The notes beneath the pieces were generated by a model. The model was given only the letters and a program-made list of their open reading frames with translations, ran no database searches and was not told the DNA's origin. A DNA stretch of 22,500 nt from Chrysomallon squamiferum (lineage: Eukaryota; Mollusca; Gastropoda; Neomphalida; Peltospiridae). The translations under genes were made by a program, and so were the position numbers. Below are positions 12,179 to 21,548 of the stretch, piece after piece. The DNA lies in the NCBI GenBank assembly GCA_012295275.1, contig CM022670.1, positions 10,354,583-10,377,082 on the forward strand, read 5' to 3'. Numbering within the stretch: position 1 is the first letter of the stretch; each line of letters opens with the position of its first letter.

Positions 12179-13160
12179 GCTGGCAGATCTCTTAGAAACA
12201 GAAGATAGAAAAATATAATGTTATTTATTTGAACATAATCTCTGGGGAATGAGCAATGGTAATAAATGTCATTGTTAGGAATTAGCTATCCTGTAATGAA
12301 AACATTGATTTTTATCATTTTCATTTTTATTATATTATTTTAACGATCAGCCTTAATGTTTAAAAGTGTGGGTTTTTTTTTTCAAATGGTGATCTTAGTT
12401 AATACATATATTTTTAAAATAATCCTTCATCCTTCATTCTTCATTGCTGTTTTTCTTCTTTATCATAATTCCTCCTCAATCTTAATTTTTTTTTTTAAAT
12501 TATTATTATTTTAATCCACCAGAAGATTATTATACATTTTTAAAATTTAATTTGTTTTTTTCATAATCTATTTTTTTTTTCATTTTCTCTGCTTTACTCG
12601 CTTTTCTTTTCATCAGTCTATCTCTCAATCTTTCCATCTTTATTTCAGATTTCTCCATAAAAGAATTCGACAAAATATCAATATTTAAAATACATACATA
12701 CACATACGTCTTTCTTGTAACTGCGTCAGCACTGTGTGTACTTTTATAAAGAAAACAGTTATTTACACTACAAGTTGAGAGTTACACTGACATTTCTGCT
12801 GGATCCTACAAGTTCAGATTGATGATGACAAAAGATGTTTACTGATCTGTGTCATCGACTTCGCAGTGTGAACGATTTTAAGAGTAAGCACGTATCTACA
12901 AGACTGTCAGAAACGGGTTATATTTCTGTTTGAGTTGGTCAAAGAAAACAGATCACCGTGATCAAGTATGTTACTAAAAAAAAAAAAAATATATATATTA
13001 CTTTCCCAGAATCACAGAACCATAGATGCAGACATGAAACAGAATGGTAAGTTTTAGTGAAATAAATTAACGTGTATCGGATGAGCAGACAAATACACAA
13101 ATCGAAAAAGGAAAAGTTTTCTTCGGTAGTAATTATTATTTATCTCTATCTCTCCAATCA
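12179..13160. other. Unique intergenic sequence, no gene seen
   Basis: AT-rich to about 12700, then a complex stretch at 12710-13065 that contains only an A run passing into AT units (about 12976-12998). No RNA gene or open frame with a recognisable product. Confidence 0.45.
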
Positions 13161-13165
13161 TAAAC

Positions 13166-13675
13166 ACACAAATACATATGTTCATACACATACAAATACA
13201 CACCTACACACACACCTACACACTTACACTCATACACACCTACACACACATGCACACACATTCATACACACATATACACATTCATACATACACACATACA
13301 CATTCATACACATACATATACACATTCATACATACAAACACACATACACACATACACACCTACACACATACACACACATTAGTACACACACATATAATCT
13401 ACACACACATACACACATACACATTCATACATACACATATACACATACAAACATTCATACACATACACACCTACACACACACACCTACACACATACACAC
13501 ACATTCGTACACACATATACATCTACACACACATACACACATACACATTCATACATACACATATACACATTCATACACATACACACATACACATATACAC
13601 ACATAGACATGTACACACATAGACATGCACACATGCACACACATACCCAGACACCACATGCACACACACGAACAC
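13166..13675. repeat. CA/CATA minisatellite with 120-125 base higher-order unit
   Basis: About 500 bases built of CACA, CATA and CATTCATA words. Blocks starting at the T of CCTACACACA recur at 13241, 13361 and 13486. The second and third copies share the order of ATT(A/C)GTACAC, ATCTACACACACATAC, CACATTCATACATACAC and CATATACACA, so the array grew by duplicating long blocks. Open frames of up to 212 codons across it are His/Thr/Tyr repeats and are not genes. Confidence 0.92.
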
Positions 13676-13910
13676 ATCTAATTACCAACCATGCTCTGTG
13701 TTTAAATTAGAAACATGTGGCGAATTATAATCAGTTTACACTTATGTTTTGGATTAGTTACTGATTAATTACCTGAATACCACCTAAAGTATGCACTGCT
13801 TGAGGATTATTGAATACAGTGCTAAACTGGCAATTCCAAGATTTTGGAAATTAATAATCACCAAATACCGCATAACACTCTTAGTTCCAGTAACTTTGTC
13901 TTTCTCTTCT
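13676..13910. other. Unique spacer between repeat arrays
   Basis: No feature seen. Confidence 0.4.
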
Positions 13911-14035
<125 letters not shown>

Positions 14036-14040
14036 ACAGA

Positions 14041-14082
14041 CATGTGTGTGTGCGTGTGTATGTGTGTGTATACACAAATTTG
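14041..14082. repeat. Short GT tract ending in a palindrome
   Basis: GT-rich sequence leads to the 12-base palindrome TGTGTATACACA at 14065-14076. Confidence 0.7.
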
Positions 14083-14101
14083 TATGAATGGATGTATGTA
14101 T

Positions 14102-14162
14102 ATTATTGTTGTTGCTGTTATTATTATTATTATTAATAATGGTAGATATAATAATGGTAGCT

Positions 14163-14195
<33 letters not shown>

Positions 14196-14258
14196 TAAAT
14201 TGTAGTAATAGTAGTGGTAGTTATAGTAGTAGTAGTTGTAGTAGTAGTAGTAGCAGTA
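14102..14258. repeat. Trinucleotide tract: TTA/GTT then (TAG)n
   Basis: TTA and GTT units pass into TAG units (about 14163-14256) with GGT, TAA and CAG variants. Similar in composition to the tract at 15930-16062. Confidence 0.92.
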
Positions 14259-14318
14259 TTCTGGAAATGCATTGTTCAATTTCAACACTTTCTTTATTTT
14301 AAAACAATGGCGTCTTTA

Positions 14319-14319
14319 G

Positions 14320-14351
<32 letters not shown>

Positions 14352-14352
14352 T
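14319..14352. repeat. (TTTA)n microsatellite
   Basis: About eight ATTT units. Confidence 0.93.
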
Positions 14353-14443
14353 TATTTTTTTCATTCATTATGTTTCTAATAATATACTGGTTTAAAATAT
14401 GTTGATTTAAATTATACAGTCATCTTGCTCAAACACAAATATA

Positions 14444-14449
<6 letters not shown>

Positions 14450-14493
<44 letters not shown>
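14450..14493. repeat. (GT)n microsatellite, about 22 units
   Basis: Perfect GT dinucleotide tract, a form known to adopt left-handed DNA when supercoiled. Confidence 0.96.
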
Positions 14494-14494
<1 letters not shown>

Positions 14495-14716
14495 ACAATG
14501 ATGTCAGTTTGTTATACTGTTTTTATTTTAATTATTACAAAGTTGTAATAATATCAGCGTTATTATTCATTTTATCACATTTTAAATTTCTAGTCAATTT
14601 ATGATATCAAGCAAAATTTTATACATTTTCCAAAAATGATTTAGTCTGGACTGGATGATATTTTTATTAATTAATTAATTAATTATATTATTTATTTATA
14701 TTTTGAATCACCATTG
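14494..14716. other. AT-rich spacer
   Basis: Contains a short TTAA repeat at about 14666-14682; otherwise nothing recognised. Confidence 0.4.
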
Positions 14717-14811
14717 TGTATGTATGTATGAATGTATGTTTGTATCTGTGTATGTATGTATGTATGTATGTATGTATGTATGTATGTATGTATGTATGTA
14801 TGTATGTATGT
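14717..14811. repeat. (TATG)n microsatellite
   Basis: Regular GTAT units from about 14750 with a degenerate lead; same unit and orientation as the tract at 11754-11810. Confidence 0.95.
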
Positions 14812-15409
14812 ATAAATATTGTAATTTAACAGCTGAATAATAATATTTTTAAGTAAATTTAATGTAGATATAAAAAAGTATATGTTTAAATATGGAAACT
14901 GAATTGTACATCTCGTAGTATTATATATTACTTTTTCATGAACTTTCAAATTATCTCGTAATCTTTAATAGTATTTATTTAATTTCTAATTACTTGATTT
15001 GTGTTTAGATCATAATACTATTGAAAATTTTGAAGACATACAACCACATACATATGTACCGAATATATATGTGTGTGTGTGTGTGTATTATATATATATT
15101 ATGTATGTGTATTTATCTGCATGTGTGTTTATGTGCGTGCACATATGAATGTGTTTGGTAGCGATACAAGTACGTTGTTAATTGTGCATATGTCAAAGTA
15201 ATTAGCACAAAATTACATAATTTTCTATAATTTTAGATGAAATTTAAATGTTAATTAGCATGTTTCATATTAAGATATTGTTTTGAACGTCAGAAACAGA
15301 TATTAAAAAATATAGTATAACTGTCACAGAATCATAAATACTTATAATTTTTAAACGCATGAACGACTGATTCAGTAACTGATTCATAGACGAATAAATC
15401 GATTAACTT
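14812..15409. other. Unique AT-rich intergenic sequence
   Basis: Includes a GT/AT-rich patch at about 15066-15112. No gene supported. Confidence 0.45.
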
Positions 15410-15541
15410 ATAAATAAATAAACAAACAAATAAATAAACATAAAAACAAACAAACAAAAAAAAATTGATTAATTAAAAGAAAATCGATGTATATAAATAA
15501 ATAAAATAAAATAAAATGAAATAAAATAAATAAATAAAAAA

Positions 15542-15572
<31 letters not shown>

Positions 15573-15745
15573 AAACATATATATAAATAAACCAATAAAT
15601 AAATAAATAAATAAATAAGCAAAAATATAAATAAATAAATAAATAAATAAATATACATTTAAATTAATAAATAAATAAATATTTAAATTCAACAAACAAA
15701 CAAATAAATAAATAAGTAAATAAATAAATAAATAAATAAATAAAA
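15410..15745. repeat. Long (AAAT)n array with AAAC variants
   Basis: More than 300 bases dominated by TAAA units with AAAC, AAAAT and ATAT interruptions. Reverse frames read as Leu/Phe/Ile/Tyr repeats. Confidence 0.95.
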
Positions 15746-15925
15746 TGATGAATTTAGTGAAGAATCAATTATTAATTTTAATCCTGTTAACGACGATAAA
15801 AGGATAACATAAAAATATAATTTTATTAACTCATTTTTATACAGTCTTAACATTTGTATTACTATACACATATTTTCTTTTTTTGTTGATATTAGGTTAG
15901 AATACTTAATTTGTACAAAATCGAT
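15746..15925. other. Unique spacer
   Basis: No feature recognised. Confidence 0.35.
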
Positions 15926-15929
15926 CATA

Positions 15930-16003
15930 ATACTAGTAGTATTAGTATTAATATTATTAATAGTAGCAGTAGCAACAGCAGCAGCAGTAGTAGCAACAGC
16001 AAC

Positions 16004-16040
<37 letters not shown>

Positions 16041-16062
16041 ATAGTAGTAGTTTCTGTAGCAG
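15930..16062. repeat. (AGT)n / (AGC)n trinucleotide tract
   Basis: AGT/ATT units pass through a CAGCAG and CAACAG segment (about 15965-16003) into AGT units to 16050. Poly-Ser or poly-Leu translations are repeat artefacts. Confidence 0.94.
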
Positions 16063-16371
16063 TAATAAACACATAATAACTAAAATGTTATTTAACTTGT
16101 AAACGAAATTATTGGCTGCGAAATTTTTTAAACGCGGAGCCAAAATAATGAATTAAATGGAACAATAATAAAATGCAACGTTATTGGGGAAATTCGAAAG
16201 TTTATTTCATTTTTAATTCTATGAAATAATGATCTATTGCCCATTTAATTCTTTCAGATTAAAAATAATGATTAAATTTTTGTTTTATTGAGAGCTCTTT
16301 CTCACAGCTCCAACATTGTTCTTATCAAGTAATATTATTAAATTTTAAGTTTATTTAATTACTGTTAATTA
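16063..16371. other. Unique AT-rich spacer
   Basis: No gene supported. Confidence 0.4.
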
Positions 16372-16620
16372 AAAGAGAAATTAAAACAGAGGGGAGGCAT
16401 GGTTGAAAGAACGAAAACATAAAAGAAGGAATAATGAAAAAAGAAAAAGAAAAGAAAGGCAAATGAAACACAGATGTGAAAGAAAACACTGAGGAAAAGA
16501 AAGAAAGGAAAGAAGAAAGAAAGAAAGAAAGAATAAAGAATAAATGAAAGAGAAAAAAGAAAATGAATGAAAAAGCGAGGACAAAGAATGGAATCTGTGA
16601 ACGAACGAAGATAATTAAAA
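16372..16620. repeat. Long purine-rich strand (polypurine tract)
   Basis: About 250 bases in which the plus strand is overwhelmingly A and G with rare pyrimidines, including AAAG units near 16497-16532. It is not a regular microsatellite for most of its length. Confidence 0.85.
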
Positions 16621-16716
16621 ATCAAATCATATTATAATGAACATCTGTACCAAAACTCGAAATCATGTATTCGAAATAAACTTAAGTTAAAACCATTTTA
16701 GAAAACGTTAAGTGGC

Positions 16717-16744
16717 AAAAAAAAAAAAAAAAAAAAAAAAAAAA
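16717..16744. repeat. Poly-A run of 28
   Basis: Uninterrupted A run; no retroposon body recognised beside it. Confidence 0.9.
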
Positions 16745-17050
16745 TAAAGAACAACAGTACAAAATATCAACAAACTATCTTTTTTAATACCTGAGAAATC
16801 TAGCTATGCTTGTTTTCTGATGATTGCATTGCCATCTTCTCCGTTTCAGAAATACTTTTGAATTTCAGTACATTTTTGAGTTAATTTTTAGATTTCAGCC
16901 CACCACAGTCAGTGTTCACATTGTTAATTTTCTACCATCAGTGTTGGCACATGATACCCGCGCACAGTGTATGATACTATGAAGCATTTGTAATAATATA
17001 TAACAATTATACGTTGTAATATAAAACCCAGCAGGTCCCATCACTGTCTT

Positions 17051-17262
17051 TTCAGAAAAATTATAACTGCTGAAAACTCTAAATTATAGATTTCCATTGC
17101 TCTTTCTGAAAATATTAAATCAAACATACAACGTCTGATATGATCATATCCATTTCAGAAAGCTGTATCTTCTGAAAACCCCCAGTAATTATACATACAA
17201 AGTCCGATCTAACAATTTTCGCTTCAGAAAATTGTATCTTCTGTAATATGTAAGTTCCTCTC
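17051..17262. repeat. Diverged 69-base tandem duplication with TTCAGAA/TTCTGAA hairpins
   Basis: CATACAA begins at 17125 and 17194; over the following 54 bases the two copies agree at 40 positions without gaps. Both carry TTCAGAAA-N2-TGTATCTTCTG (17154 and 17223), an inverted pair able to form a small hairpin. A third related hairpin, TTTTCAG ... CTGAAAA, lies at about 17050-17077. It sits 0.6 kb past the bHLH stop codon. Confidence 0.8.
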
Positions 17263-17340
17263 TTTGTGAAAGATGCACTGAAACAGCTGTCTCATCTAGT
17301 TTATATAATTTGGTTTCATATTTCAGTGTACGTTCAGTGA

Positions 17341-17876
17341 AAAGTGTTGATATAAAGCTTATTTGTAATGTTTACTGACAAAGGAAACTAAAGTTAAAAT
17401 TACATAAATTAAGAAATGAATGAATGGATAAGTAAATACAAAAATAAATAAATAAATAAATAAATAAATAAATATATATATATATATATAAATACAAATA
17501 AATAAGATAAACAAACTGAAATTATTGTATAAATAAATATATAAATTAGCAGATAAATATAGATAAATAAATAAATATATAAAATAATAATAATAATAAT
17601 AATAATGATGATAATAATGAAATAATATGAATAATAATAATCATAATAATAATAATAACGATTACTATATAATGAATGTTAAACGGAAAAATAAACGTAT
17701 AGTTTTTGTTACCAAATACACTGACACATTGCGCGGTTTCGTATTGTTCATTACGTACAGCTCATCATCATCAGTCAAGAAAAAATGTTCACATTCACAC
17801 GAAATTAATCAAAACTGTTTTCAAAATAATCCTTGTCCATTCGAAATTCAAGCGTTTTTTTAGTGCGCTTTAAAAA
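17341..17876 (-). other. 3' flank / presumed 3' UTR of the bHLH gene
   Basis: The first 175 bases after the stop codon (17701-17876) are complex sequence; beyond that come AAT repeats (17586-17660) and AAAT/AT repeats (17440-17500, 17560-17580). Reading the minus strand, I find no AATAAA or ATTAAA signal from the stop codon back to 17341. Either the 3' UTR is long or a variant poly(A) signal is used. The extent is therefore unknown. Confidence 0.45.
17430..17662. repeat. AAAT, AT and AAT tracts
   Basis: AAAT units at about 17440-17472, AT units at 17472-17490, degenerate AAAT to 17580, then AAT/GATAAT units to 17660. Confidence 0.93.
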
Positions 17877-18593
17877 TTATACCTTGTCATTGTTACACCG
17901 CTTGAACGACGGAGAACCGGGTGCAGGCGGGTACAGCGACGGACACTTGTCGCCGGCGGGAGCCTGGGGGTGCAGGCGGGAGTAGGCGGGGTAGGCGTCG
18001 ATGCACGGGGCCGTCTGGTTGAGGCAGACGAGCATGCGCCTCATCTCTTCAAGCGCGTTGGCCTGCATTAAAATATAGTTCTTCGCCAGGAGGAGGGTGG
18101 CGATTTTCGACAGCTTCCTCACCGAGGGGCTGTGGGCGTAGGGTATGACGCTGCGCAACTCGTCGAGGGCGTCGTTGAGGTCGTGCATGCGCCGTCTCTC
18201 CCGCGCGTTGATGTTCAGCCGCACCGTCTTGCCCGACTTCTTCACGCCGCCTTTGTTGCCGTCGCCGTCCATGTAGTCTCCGCCCATGATGTCCAGGTTC
18301 TGCTTGTCGTCGTCGCTGGTGGTGCAGCCTTCGTCGTCGTCGTCGTCGTCGCGTCGTCGGTCTCCCTGCATGTTGTCGCAGTCGCCGTCCACGTCGACGT
18401 TGACCTCGGGAGACCTCGCCTCCCTGCACTCGTCCTCTCCGCTGTCTCCGTCAGCACCCATGCGTTGACGTCGGTCGCTGGATTTCGACAGCGCGTTGAG
18501 GTGCGGGTAGAATCCGTTGCCGGATAAACTGTTTGCTCCACACGACTGGCCGTGGAGTGCTCGGTTTGCTCCGTCGAAGAACTGGAAATCCAT
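17877..18593 (-). CDS. BHLHE22: BHLHE22/BHLHE23 (Oli)-type bHLH transcription factor, single exon
   Basis: Encodes 238 residues. The bHLH domain spans about residues 122-189: basic region with [14 protein letters not shown] (E132 is the family's E-box-contacting glutamate, R131/R133/R134 the DNA-contacting arginines), helix 1 around 139-150, a short loop carrying [13 protein letters not shown], and helix 2 with [29 protein letters not shown] and [18 protein letters not shown] fit BHLHE22/23 rather than OLIG, which has SRERKRMHDLN and ARNYILM. The N-terminus is hydrophilic, with an acidic stretch (residues 66-112, including six consecutive Asp at 82-87); the C-terminus is Pro/Ala-rich. The family are nuclear E-box-binding neural regulators, often repressors; vertebrate BHLHE22 works with PRDM8. 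The start is supported by an in-frame TGA at 18609-18611, six codons upstream, and by A at -3 and G at +4. Coding DNA is GC- and CpG-rich, unlike its AT-rich surroundings. The vertebrate genes are also single-exon. Assignment to e22 versus e23 cannot be made; one invertebrate gene probably corresponds to both. Confidence 0.95.
   Translation of the reverse strand: MDFQFFDGANRALHGQSCGANSLSGNGFYPHLNALSKSSDRRQRMGADGDSGEDECREARSPEVNVDVDGDCDNMQGDRRRDDDDDDEGCTTSDDDKQNLDIMGGDYMDGDGNKGGVKKSGKTVRLNINARERRRMHDLNDALDELRSVIPYAHSPSVRKLSKIATLLLAKNYILMQANALEEMRRMLVCLNQTAPCIDAYPAYSRLHPQAPAGDKCPSLYPPAPGSPSFKRCNNDKV
18027..18230 (-). other. bHLH DNA-binding and dimerisation domain
   Basis: Codons 122-189 of the bHLH gene. 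The basic region (about 125-138), helix 1, loop and helix 2 are complete with no insertion or stop. Key residues seen are N129, R131, E132, R133 and R135 in the basic part, and the L[12 protein letters not shown] run in helix 2. Near-identity to the vertebrate BHLHE22/23 domain is from family knowledge. Confidence 0.93.
18333..18350 (-). repeat. GAC trinucleotide run coding six aspartates
   Basis: Codons 82-87 of the bHLH gene are a run of aspartate codons, seen as cgt/gtc repeats on the plus strand. A second, shorter acidic run lies at residues 94-96. Such runs vary in length between individuals or species by slippage. It sits in the poorly conserved acidic N-terminal half, well away from the DNA-binding domain. 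Confidence 0.85.
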
Positions 18594-18680
18594 TCTGATT
18601 TCCTCACCTCACCCCACTCTCTTTCTTTCTTTCTGAGTGCTTTTTTTTTTTTTGATGGATCTAAAATGTGACAAGCAAGA
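18594..18680 (-). promoter_or_regulatory. 5' leader with possible splice acceptor
   Basis: Immediately upstream of the ATG the minus strand reads as a GA-rich leader with an in-frame stop at 18609-18611. A pyrimidine-rich stretch ending CACATTTTAG has its AG at 18661-18662 and could be a 3' splice site, so a noncoding first exon further upstream is possible. A loose GTACGT donor-like site lies on the minus strand at about 19406-19411. Neither site is proven; the leader may equally be unspliced. Confidence 0.3.
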
Positions 18681-18822
18681 CTAATGGAGTTTTTTTTTTT
18701 CCTCACAAAACTGTCCACAACAATCACGAGGCTATCACGATGCAGAAACTGTAAAAGTAATCCATATGCTTTTTGGGAGAAACAGTACAAGTAAACATAA
18801 AAACAACCACAAAAAAAAAAAA

Positions 18823-18855
<33 letters not shown>

Positions 18856-19045
18856 GTCACACTTTGAAAAAGTATTGATGTTAGTTCATAATCCTGTTAA
18901 TTTTTTTTTTTTTTTTTTTTTGTCCAAAAATATTTTCTTTTTTTTTTTTCCTTCTTTGCCACTTCTCTGTCTCTCTTCTTCTTTTTCTTCTTCTTTTTAA
19001 CAATATTTTCTACACGATAAAGACGCGAAAAAAAAAAAAGAGTAA
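18622..19045. repeat. Homopolymer and short repeat cluster between promoter block and gene
   Basis: Contains T runs at about 18642-18653, 18690-18700, 18900-18921 and 18939-18949, A runs at about 18811-18824 and 19029-19040, and an AAT run at about 18824-18848. A short tttc repeat lies near 18622-18634. If transcription starts in the 19.2-19.5 kb block, this would be 5' UTR or intron sequence. Confidence 0.7.
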
Positions 19046-19129
19046 AAAATTATATATATTTCAAAGTCTTTCTGAAACTTTTATCGTATTCGAACAGAAA
19101 TGAAATCAGTGACACATAAGGCGAAACAA

Positions 19130-19665
19130 TCTTGTCTTGATTGGAGCCATCCAACAAAAGTATCGTCTAACTTTAGCCGTGAAGTGAGGAGCCAAATCGT
19201 ATTAAACAAATTAATTGAAGTGTTTGGATCCGTCTAAGTCGACGAATCTGATTGGCTGGCCGGCTGAGTGACACGCCGGCGAGCTCAAATAGACTGCAGT
19301 TTCCCCAGCTGCTCCGCCAACGGATAGGCCAATTATCGTTGTTTGGCGAGCGCGCGCCGGCTTACAGTCCAATAAAGATCGTTAACTTCCGCGCTATCTC
19401 CGGTAACGTACTTGTACGTAACTGTGTAACTCGGCCCCTCTTATTTAATCAACTGGTTTGTCAAACCGTTTGCAGGATCATCGACATAAAAACTGTCAGA
19501 GCGAGGCTAACAAGCGTGCTTTAGACAGGGTTTTAGCACAGCGATAAAATTAACTCCGAAGTCAGCGAGAGGCTGTTAGGGAAGGAAATTTTGAGAAATA
19601 GAATTGTGTGTTTTAAATGGATCTCGAGTCCTTCCGCAGGAAATCTGCACACTGCAATTGGTTGT
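19130..19665 (-). promoter_or_regulatory. Likely promoter/proximal regulatory block of the bHLH gene
   Basis: This block lies 0.5-1.1 kb upstream of the start codon. It is complex and CpG-containing, and it sits between A/T-rich simple sequence on both sides. It carries ATTGG at 19251-19255 (CCAAT on the gene's strand), CCAAT at 19329-19333 and 19369-19373, and ATTGG at 19657-19661. It also has a CAGCTG E-box at 19306-19311 and a CG-rich run at 19350-19360. No clear TATA box sits at a defined distance; the TATATATA at about 19050 lies in a repeat-like context. A 90-codon open frame crosses it on the plus strand, but it lacks an ATG start and resembles no protein I know. Confidence 0.5.
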
Positions 19666-19679
19666 AGAGATGATGAAGT

Positions 19680-19806
19680 AAAAAGAAAAAGAAAAAAAAA
19701 AAAGAGAGATAAAGCTAATAAATAAAGGAACGGAAAGATTCGGTGTGGAAAGGGAAAGATTTTAGTAGAAATAAAATAAAATAATATAAATAAAGTAAAC
19801 AAAATA

Positions 19807-19850
<44 letters not shown>

Positions 19851-20300
19851 AAAATTAAATAACAATTAATAAAAATATAAATAATATAAACAAGAAAAAC
19901 AAAAAACAAAGAAAAATAAAGAAAAAAAGCCAAAACAGAATTAAATTAAGAATATTTAAGTAAATAAATACATAAATATAAATAAAAGACCAAAGAATAT
20001 AAATAGAGATAAATTAAATTAGAAATAATGAAATAAAAAAAATACCAAAATAAAAATATAAATAAAATAATATAAATGAATGAATGAATAAATGATTGAG
20101 TAAATAAATAAATAAATAGAATAATAATATTTTATGAAATAGAATAATAATATTAAACGAATTAATATAACTGAGTGCTTAATAAGATAAAAATTTAATA
20201 CATTACCTGTAAAACAAAATAAAACGAAATATAAAATAAAATATAATTAAATAAAGCGGAAAACAATAAATATAATATAAATTAAAATTAAAAGAAAATA
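19680..20300. repeat. A-rich degenerate AAAT/AAAAT domain
   Basis: About 600 bases almost free of GC, with a regular TAAA array at 19812-19850 and many degenerate AAAT, AAATG and AAAAT units. A minus-strand frame at 19533-19865 is Leu/Phe-rich translation of this tract. Confidence 0.88.
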
Positions 20301-20495
20301 TATTTGTATTTCTCGAATTTTGCTTACCGTATTAATTACTTATTAGATCAAATTAAAATACTTTAATCATATATGGACTTTTTATTTTAGGCTTGGGGCA
20401 GCCAAACTAACAAATACAAATAAAATTAAAACAGTCATTAAATAGTTGATTATTAATTTTAAATAAAAGTATGATTTTTTTTTGTTCGAATTAAA

Positions 20496-20497
<2 letters not shown>

Positions 20498-20558
<61 letters not shown>

Positions 20559-20645
20559 TAATAACAAAAATAATAATCACAACAATAGTAGTAGTAGTAA
20601 TAATAATAATAATTATAATAATAATAATAAATGATAATAATAATA
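20498..20645. repeat. (AAT)n tract with TAG variants
   Basis: Regular AAT units at about 20500-20556, then AAC/AAT/TAG mixtures to 20645. Confidence 0.95.
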
Positions 20646-20880
20646 CAATATTTTCTTAATTGTCTATACGATACTTCTCAAACGTTGTTTTTTTAAAGAT
20701 TTTAATATTAATTTTTGATTTACTGGAATAATAATAAACAATTAGCTAATAATTGTTTTAAAGATATTTTGTTAACATACATTATATCTAAAAGGTGCAC
20801 TCTCTATCTTAAGATAAACACCATACAAATAGTGTAACACACACATATACATATTTAAATTCCACATATCTCTGTTTATC

Positions 20881-20923
20881 TGTCTGTCTTTATATATATA
20901 TATATTATATATAAAGACAGACA
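20881..20923. repeat. Perfect 18-base inverted repeat, 7-base spacer
   Basis: TGTCTGTCTTTATATATA at 20881-20898 is matched by its exact reverse complement at 20906-20923. The outer half of each arm is not simple AT, so this is a true fold-back. It sits within CA/TA-rich microsatellite sequence. Confidence 0.92.
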
Positions 20924-21056
20924 CACACACATACACATATATACACACATGTATTTTATTTTATAAACATACATATACATACACACATTCACAGACACAC
21001 CTCTATTTCTTATTTGTCTCTCTGTATATATACATGTATGTGTGTGTGTGTGTGTT
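20924..21056. repeat. CA/TA-rich and GT microsatellite patches
   Basis: CA and CATA words at 20920-21000, then a TATG/GT patch at 21030-21054. Confidence 0.85.
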
Positions 21057-21092
21057 GTTGTTGTTATAATGAGTTAAAGTAATTAATTATTA

Positions 21093-21170
21093 TTGTAACA
21101 GTAGTCGGGTCCTGCTCCTTCAGTATAAAATCAGAAAACTAACTCAGTAATAAATAAATAAATAAATAAT
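21093..21170 (+). mobile_element. Short interspersed repeat, copy A
   Basis: Begins TTGTAACAGTAGTC, has a 20-base variable middle with CCTGC, then a conserved 35-base part starting at 21127 (AAAATCAGAAAACTAACTCA followed by TAATAAATAAATAA), and trails into AAAT units. A second copy lies inverted at 21796-21868. The tail of AAAT units suggests a short non-autonomous element; the inverted pair could instead be the terminal repeats of one larger element of about 776 bases. No coding capacity and no clear target-site duplication. Confidence 0.7.
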
Positions 21171-21472
21171 TATTTTAAAGTGCTGTTATAAAAAAAAAAA
21201 CACATTCGTTCGTTTCTTTAGCTCATTAAAGAAGATTACAGATTAAAGCAAATACCCGCTTGTGACTCAGTGTTTCCAGCCTGTTGTTAAATAGCCCGAG
21301 ATGAAAGCAAATATTAATTTGTTATATTCGTCTTCAGGTAAATCTACCGTTATAATCTTCTTTAGTATTTAATTAAAACATATTTAGTATAATCTGATCT
21401 GAAAACGTGGCAGTTCTGTTGCAAATAATTTCATAGCTGTTGTCAGTGTATGTGGGTTATTTTGTTTTCTTG

Positions 21473-21474
<2 letters not shown>

Positions 21475-21543
<69 letters not shown>
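21475..21543. repeat. (GA)n microsatellite, about 34 units
   Basis: Near-perfect GA tract lying between the two inverted repeat copies. Confidence 0.97.

Positions 21544-21548
<5 letters not shown>

Noticed and set aside
13072-13710. Long plus-strand open frame of 212 codons rich in His, Thr and Tyr
   Set aside because: It is the translation of a CA/CATA minisatellite; alternative frames in the same array are equally open.
18049-18790. Other open frames over the bHLH gene on both strands
   Set aside because: They are shadows of the GC-rich coding sequence. Only the 238-residue frame carries a conserved domain.
19252-19524. 90-codon plus-strand frame over the promoter block
   Set aside because: It has no ATG start and no similarity that I recognise. 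CCAAT and E-box content fits a promoter better.
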